A stretch of 64,000 nt of DNA from JADGGM01 sp025449955 (GTDB taxonomy: Bacteria > Gemmatimonadota > Gemmatimonadetes > Gemmatimonadales > Gemmatimonadaceae), in the NCBI GenBank assembly GCA_036554285.1, contig DATBNO010000039.1:62001-126000 (forward strand), in the 5' to 3' direction. Below, piece by piece: positions 61,219 to 64,000 of this stretch. Position numbers and translations under genes: made by a program. Positions within the stretch are counted from its first letter, which is position 1; each line of letters begins with the position of its first letter. The notes below the pieces were generated by a model that did no database searches, was not told the origin of the DNA, and saw only the letters and a list, made by a program, of their open reading frames with translations.

Positions 61219-61280
61219 CGGGTGATGCGCGATATTCTCAGCCACGCTGCGCCGGTTCTCATTTGGCGCAGCGTCACCCG
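61219..61280 (+). other. Leader hairpin upstream of small lipoprotein gene
   Basis: A 10-bp perfect stem (ACGCTGCGCC 61244-61253 / GGCGCAGCGT 61265-61274) with outer pairing CGGGTG (61219) / CACCCG (61275). No T-run follows, so a 5' UTR structure or a weak terminator of the NamZ gene is possible. A ribosome-binding site AGAGGAG lies 20 bases beyond, before ATG 61310. Confidence 0.5.
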
Positions 61281-61309
61281 TCCTCGTTTCTATAGAGAGG
61301 AGACACGCA

Positions 61310-61651
61310 ATGTCGAAAGTTTTGGTGGCGCTTCTGTTGAGCGCCGCGCTCGTCGGCTGTCACCGCGGCGTCAAGGTCAACACCGCACCGGCACCCGCTG
61401 CTGCCGCCGCCAAGCCGGTGACGTTCAAGGTCACGAACAATCTCGCGCAGCCGGTGAACGTGTACGTCACCTCGGGCGGCAGCGACATTCTCGCCGGACA
61501 GGTGGCGGGGAACAGCACCACGGCGTTGAGCGTGCCGGGCGTGGGCGCAGGCGCGACGGTGTCGCTCAAAGCGCGGACGGTGGACGGCACGCACACGTAT
61601 ACGCGCGACGACGTGACGCTCACGTCGACGTACACCTGGCAACTCCCGTAA
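61310..61651 (+). CDS. Small lipoprotein with beta-sandwich-like domain
   Basis: 113 residues. Lipoprotein signal SKVLVALLLSAALVGC, then an Ala/Pro linker and a domain of alternating beta-strand residues (VTFKVTNNLAQPVNVYVTSG, GATVSLKARTVDGTHTYTRD). No family recognised with confidence. It has a good ribosome-binding site (GAGGAG) and its own strong terminator, so it is probably an abundant, independently expressed lipoprotein. Confidence 0.75.
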   Translation: MSKVLVALLLSAALVGCHRGVKVNTAPAPAAAAAKPVTFKVTNNLAQPVNVYVTSGGSDILAGQVAGNSTTALSVPGVGAGATVSLKARTVDGTHTYTRDDVTLTSTYTWQLP

Positions 61652-61688
61652 GCGCGGGTTGCTCGGCGCTTTTACTGCGGATAACTTC

Positions 61689-61717
61689 CGGGCCGGAGCG
61701 AGACTCCGGCCCGTTTG
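61689..61717 (+). terminator. Rho-independent terminator after small lipoprotein gene
   Basis: A 10-bp stem (CGGGCCGGAG / CTCCGGCCCG) with loop CGAGA, followed by TTT. It lies 38 bases after the lipoprotein stop. Confidence 0.9.
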
Positions 61718-61803
61718 CATCTGCGCGGGTCGAGTATGCACTACGCAACGCTGGGTGTGTCGGTTCGGCGCATGACGGATCATGCATTGCGCGCGGCCGC
61801 CGA

Positions 61804-62514
61804 ATGAGACTACTGCCCGATTGGCTGAAACGCGGTTACCTGGCCCTCATCAGTCCGGTCGCAGAGTGGCTGGTACGCCGCGGGGTTCGACCGAATACCA
61901 TCACCACGGTCGGAACGCTGTGCTCGGTAGCCGGAGGGATCATCTACGGCACGGGGCACATCCGTACCGGAGGATGGTTCCTCGGGTTGACGGCGCTGTT
62001 CGACGTGCTCGACGGGATGGTGGCGCGACGCACCAACCAGAGCTCGCCGTTCGGCGCCTTCTACGATTCGACGTTGGACCGGGTGGCGGACGGGTTCGTG
62101 TTGGGCGGGCTGGCCGTGTTTTTCTCGACGCGGCCGGGCTGGGTCGGCACCGCGATGGTCGTGGTCTGCATACTCGGCTTGATCGGAACGTTTGTGACGT
62201 CGTACACGCGCGCACGCGCTGCGGCATTGGGCGTGGATGCGCACGTTGGATTGCTCCAGCGGCCGGAGCGGGTGGTATTGCTGTCTGCGCCGCAGGCGTT
62301 CTTCGGGCTCGCGCTTGGCGGGCTCGTTCTCATTGCCATCATTGTTCTGTTGACTGTCATCGCGTGGATCACTGCCGCCCAACGCATCGCCGCCGTACAC
62401 GCGGCCGTGCGGCGCGACGAGTCGGGTCCACCTACCGTTCGTGCGCTGAGTGAGGCGGGGTCTGCGCTGCGTCGCAGCGCGCCGGCGAAGCGCGTCATCG
62501 CCAAAGGAGAATAG
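61804..62514 (+). CDS. CDP-alcohol phosphatidyltransferase (probable phosphatidylinositol-phosphate synthase)
   Basis: 236 residues, about six helices. The CDP-alcohol motif D-G-x2-A-R-x8-G-x3-D-x3-D reads DGMVARRTNQSSPFGAFYDS plus TLDR. It transfers a phosphatidyl group from CDP-diacylglycerol to an alcohol in the inner membrane. The neighbouring gene encodes inositol-phosphate synthase, so the acceptor is most likely inositol 1-phosphate, giving phosphatidylinositol phosphate. That is context inference; glycerol 3-phosphate (PgsA) is the alternative. The start ATG 61804 is chosen over the longer open frame, which contains a stretch unlike the family. The gene ends three bases before the next start. 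Confidence 0.85.
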   Translation: MRLLPDWLKRGYLALISPVAEWLVRRGVRPNTITTVGTLCSVAGGIIYGTGHIRTGGWFLGLTALFDVLDGMVARRTNQSSPFGAFYDSTLDRVADGFVLGGLAVFFSTRPGWVGTAMVVVCILGLIGTFVTSYTRARAAALGVDAHVGLLQRPERVVLLSAPQAFFGLALGGLVLIAIIVLLTVIAWITAAQRIAAVHAAVRRDESGPPTVRALSEAGSALRRSAPAKRVIAKGE

Positions 62515-62517
62515 TTC

Positions 62518-63852
62518 GTGCAGGGTTCCTCAACGGCCGGGAACCGGCCAGTTCCGCGACCGGCAACCGGTCGTCTCGGAGTGCTCACGCCGGGCCTCGG
62601 CGCCGTGGCAACGACGTTCATGGCGGGCACGGAGAGCGTGCGGCGTGGACTCTCGCATCCGATCGGGTCGCTCACGCAGATGGCCACCATCCGGTTGGGC
62701 AAGCGCACGGAGAATCGTGCGCCGCTCATTAAGGAATTTGTGCCGCTCGCGGCGCTCGACGATCTCGTGTTCGGCGCCTGGGATCCGATTCCCGATGACG
62801 CGCTCACGGCCGCACGCAAGGCCGGCGTGCTCGAGGAGCATCACATCGCGCCGCTCGCCGACTTCCTGAGCGCGATCACGCCGATGCCGGCGGTGTTCGA
62901 GAATCGCTACGTGACGCGCATCAACGGCACGAACGTGAAGAAGGGGAAAACGAAGCGCGACCTCGCCGAGCAGCTGCGGCAGGACATCCGCGACTTCAAG
63001 GCCAAGCACAAGCTCGATCGGTTAGTCATGGTGTGGTGCGCGTCGACCGAGACGTACATCAAGGCCGCGGCGCAGCACGCCACGGTCGATCAGTTCGAGA
63101 AGGCCATGGAGCGGAACGACGATGCGATCTCGCCCGCGATGCTGTACGCCTGGGCGTCGATCATGGAAGGCGTCCCGTTCGCGAACGGCGCGCCTAACTT
63201 GGCGGTGGATGCGCCCGCGCTCATGAGTCTGGCCAACGACCGCGGCGTGCCGATCTCGGGCAAGGACTTCAAGACGGGGCAGACGTGGCTCAAGACCGTC
63301 ATCGCGCCCGCGCTCAAGGCGCGCATGCTCGGCTTGTTAGGCTGGTATTCCACCAACATCCTCGGGAACCGCGACGGGGAAGTGCTCGACGATCCGGCGT
63401 CGTTCAAGACGAAGGAGGAGTCGAAGCTCAGCGTGCTGCACACCATTTTGCAGCCGGAACAGTATCCCGAGTTGTACAAGGACTTCTCGCACGTGGTGCG
63501 GATCAATTACTACCCGCCCCGCGGCGACAACAAGGAAGGCTGGGACAACATCGACATCAAGGGGTGGTTAGGGTACCCCATGCAGATCAAGATAAACTTC
63601 CTGTGCCGCGACTCGATTCTCGCGGCGCCCATCGTGCTCGATCTCGCGCTGTTCATGGATTTCGCGCAGCGTGCGGGATTGAAGGGGATCCAGGAATGGC
63701 TGTCATTCTATTTCAAGAGTCCGATGGCGGCGCCGGGCCTGCAGCCCGAGCACGATCTGTTCATTCAGCAGACCAAGCTCAAGAACACGCTGCGCCACCT
63801 GATGGGCGAAGAGCAGATCACGCACCTCGGCATGGAGTACTACGCGTCGTGA
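62518..63852 (+). CDS. ino1: Inositol-3-phosphate synthase
   Basis: 444 residues, NAD-dependent, converts glucose 6-phosphate to myo-inositol 3-phosphate. Recognisable features include PGLGAVATTFMAGTES (NAD-binding glycine-rich), VWCASTETYIKAAAQHATVD, PAMLYAWASIMEGVPFANGA, ISGKDFKTGQTWLKTVIAPA, LGLLGWYSTNILGNRDGEVL and SVLHTILQPEQYPELYKD. The GTG start has AAAGGAGA upstream. It lies with the CDP-alcohol phosphatidyltransferase gene, three bases apart. Its stop overlaps the GTG of the next gene by four bases, which places the unknown lipoprotein in the same operon. Confidence 0.95.
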   Translation: MQGSSTAGNRPVPRPATGRLGVLTPGLGAVATTFMAGTESVRRGLSHPIGSLTQMATIRLGKRTENRAPLIKEFVPLAALDDLVFGAWDPIPDDALTAARKAGVLEEHHIAPLADFLSAITPMPAVFENRYVTRINGTNVKKGKTKRDLAEQLRQDIRDFKAKHKLDRLVMVWCASTETYIKAAAQHATVDQFEKAMERNDDAISPAMLYAWASIMEGVPFANGAPNLAVDAPALMSLANDRGVPISGKDFKTGQTWLKTVIAPALKARMLGLLGWYSTNILGNRDGEVLDDPASFKTKEESKLSVLHTILQPEQYPELYKDFSHVVRINYYPPRGDNKEGWDNIDIKGWLGYPMQIKINFLCRDSILAAPIVLDLALFMDFAQRAGLKGIQEWLSFYFKSPMAAPGLQPEHDLFIQQTKLKNTLRHLMGEEQITHLGMEYYAS

Positions 63853-64000
63853 GATGGACCGCGGCGTTTCTCGCGGTGATGGTGACGGCGCAAGCCGTCA
63901 CCGCGTGTCAACCGACCGAGAACACCACGGATTATCGCGCGTTCACGGCGCACTACGCGTTTCGCATCGCGAGCGACCCGATCCCGCCCATGGCGCGGGA
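63849..64000 (+). CDS. Probable lipoprotein, cut by the right edge
   Basis: Only about 50 codons are visible. GTG 63849 overlaps the stop of ino1 (GTGA). A lipoprotein-type signal is present (RWTAAFLAVMVTAQAVTAC), then QPTENTTDYRAFTAHYAFRI. No family can be named from so short a piece. Co-expression with inositol-lipid genes is likely. Confidence 0.7.
   Translation, partial: MRWTAAFLAVMVTAQAVTACQPTENTTDYRAFTAHYAFRIASDPIPPMAR

Larger units (their letters stand above)
206..63342. repeat. Interspersed 7-mer family GTTAGGC / GCCTAAC
   Basis: My manual tally is about 56 copies as GTTAGGC and 35 as GCCTAAC, spread over nearly all of the window except 4.0-6.3 kb and a few other gaps. Examples: 206, 2312, 2684, 2915, 3413, 3745, 8406, 8434, 12707, 19947, 20559, 26055, 35890, 44310, 57170, 58166 and 63336. 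CGTTAGGC is the commonest extended form. Copies lie in genes on both strands, at stop codons, and in terminators. The span given covers first to last copy. Confidence 0.85.

Noticed and set aside
206..63342. GTTAGGC as a replication-oriented word (KOPS or Chi type)
   Set aside because: Both orientations occur throughout, and the 56:35 split follows the coding strand of the genes rather than one constant direction. A replichore test on the full genome would still be useful.
206..63342. TTA codons as a regulatory bldA-like system
   Set aside because: TTA occurs in housekeeping genes such as speA and act genes and is tied to the GTTAGGC word.
1..64000. CRISPR arrays, insertion sequences, prophage, rRNA
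   Set aside because: No regularly spaced direct repeats, transposase or integrase-like proteins, phage structural proteins or rRNA sequence were seen.

Overview
The window looks like chromosome from a high-GC, aerobic, Gram-negative-type bacterium, most likely a member of Gemmatimonadota. The support is indirect: roughly two-thirds G+C, TonB/ExbB/ExbD and a TonB-dependent receptor (so an outer membrane), a complete alternative complex III operon (actABCDEF) with no bc1 genes in view, and many GTG starts with 4-base ATGA or GTGA overlaps. No phage, insertion sequence, CRISPR array or rRNA was seen. The only RNA gene recognised is tRNA-Ala(UGC).

Layout. 0-5.7 kb: Sel1/PEGA protein (cut by the left edge), pdxH, speA, sodA, a DedA membrane protein and a DUF488 protein. 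5.7-18.3 kb: a carbohydrate island with a GH38 alpha-mannosidase, an oligopeptide/oligosaccharide-type ABC importer (two permeases and a lipoprotein receptor), a heparinase II/III-like lyase, a SpoU/TrmJ methyltransferase, a class III aminotransferase and two tandem amidohydrolases. 18.3-26.0 kb: actABCDEF behind a near-perfect CRP/FNR-type operator. 26-36.4 kb: trxC, tRNA-Ala, copCD and three two-component systems (HisKA_2 kinase with ANTAR regulator, NtrB/NtrC-like pair, OmpR/EnvZ-like pair) with a peroxiredoxin between them. 36.5-40.8 kb: tonB-exbB-exbD-exbD, an outer-membrane barrel and a second TonB. 40.9-50.2 kb: three APC permeases, a membrane pyrophosphatase, a dicarboxylate/glutamate symporter and a Uma2 protein. 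50.2-53.5 kb (minus strand): ECF sigma, zinc anti-sigma and TonB-dependent receptor. 53.6-61.2 kb: a BadF-type amino-sugar kinase, two sodium:solute symporters, an ErpA/IscA protein, a beta-lactamase-fold hydrolase and a DUF1343/NamZ-type exo-muramidase, which together resemble a peptidoglycan amino-sugar salvage locus. 61.3-64 kb: a small lipoprotein, a CDP-alcohol phosphatidyltransferase and inositol-phosphate synthase, which suggests inositol phospholipid synthesis.

The strongest unexplained signal is a 7-base word, GTTAGGC (complement GCCTAAC). My manual tally is about 90 copies on both strands, roughly one per 700 bases, against about 7 expected from base composition. It occurs in four codon readings (Leu-Gly, Pro-Asn, Leu-Thr, Val-Arg), supplies stop codons, and sits in or beside intergenic terminator hairpins. 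That is the profile of a DNA-uptake sequence or a HIP1-like interspersed word. Two other structures stand out: an intergenic 140-bp inverted repeat built from purine-rich GGGAAG units (56011-56150), and a possible pseudoknot leader before the NtrB-like kinase (31016-31066).
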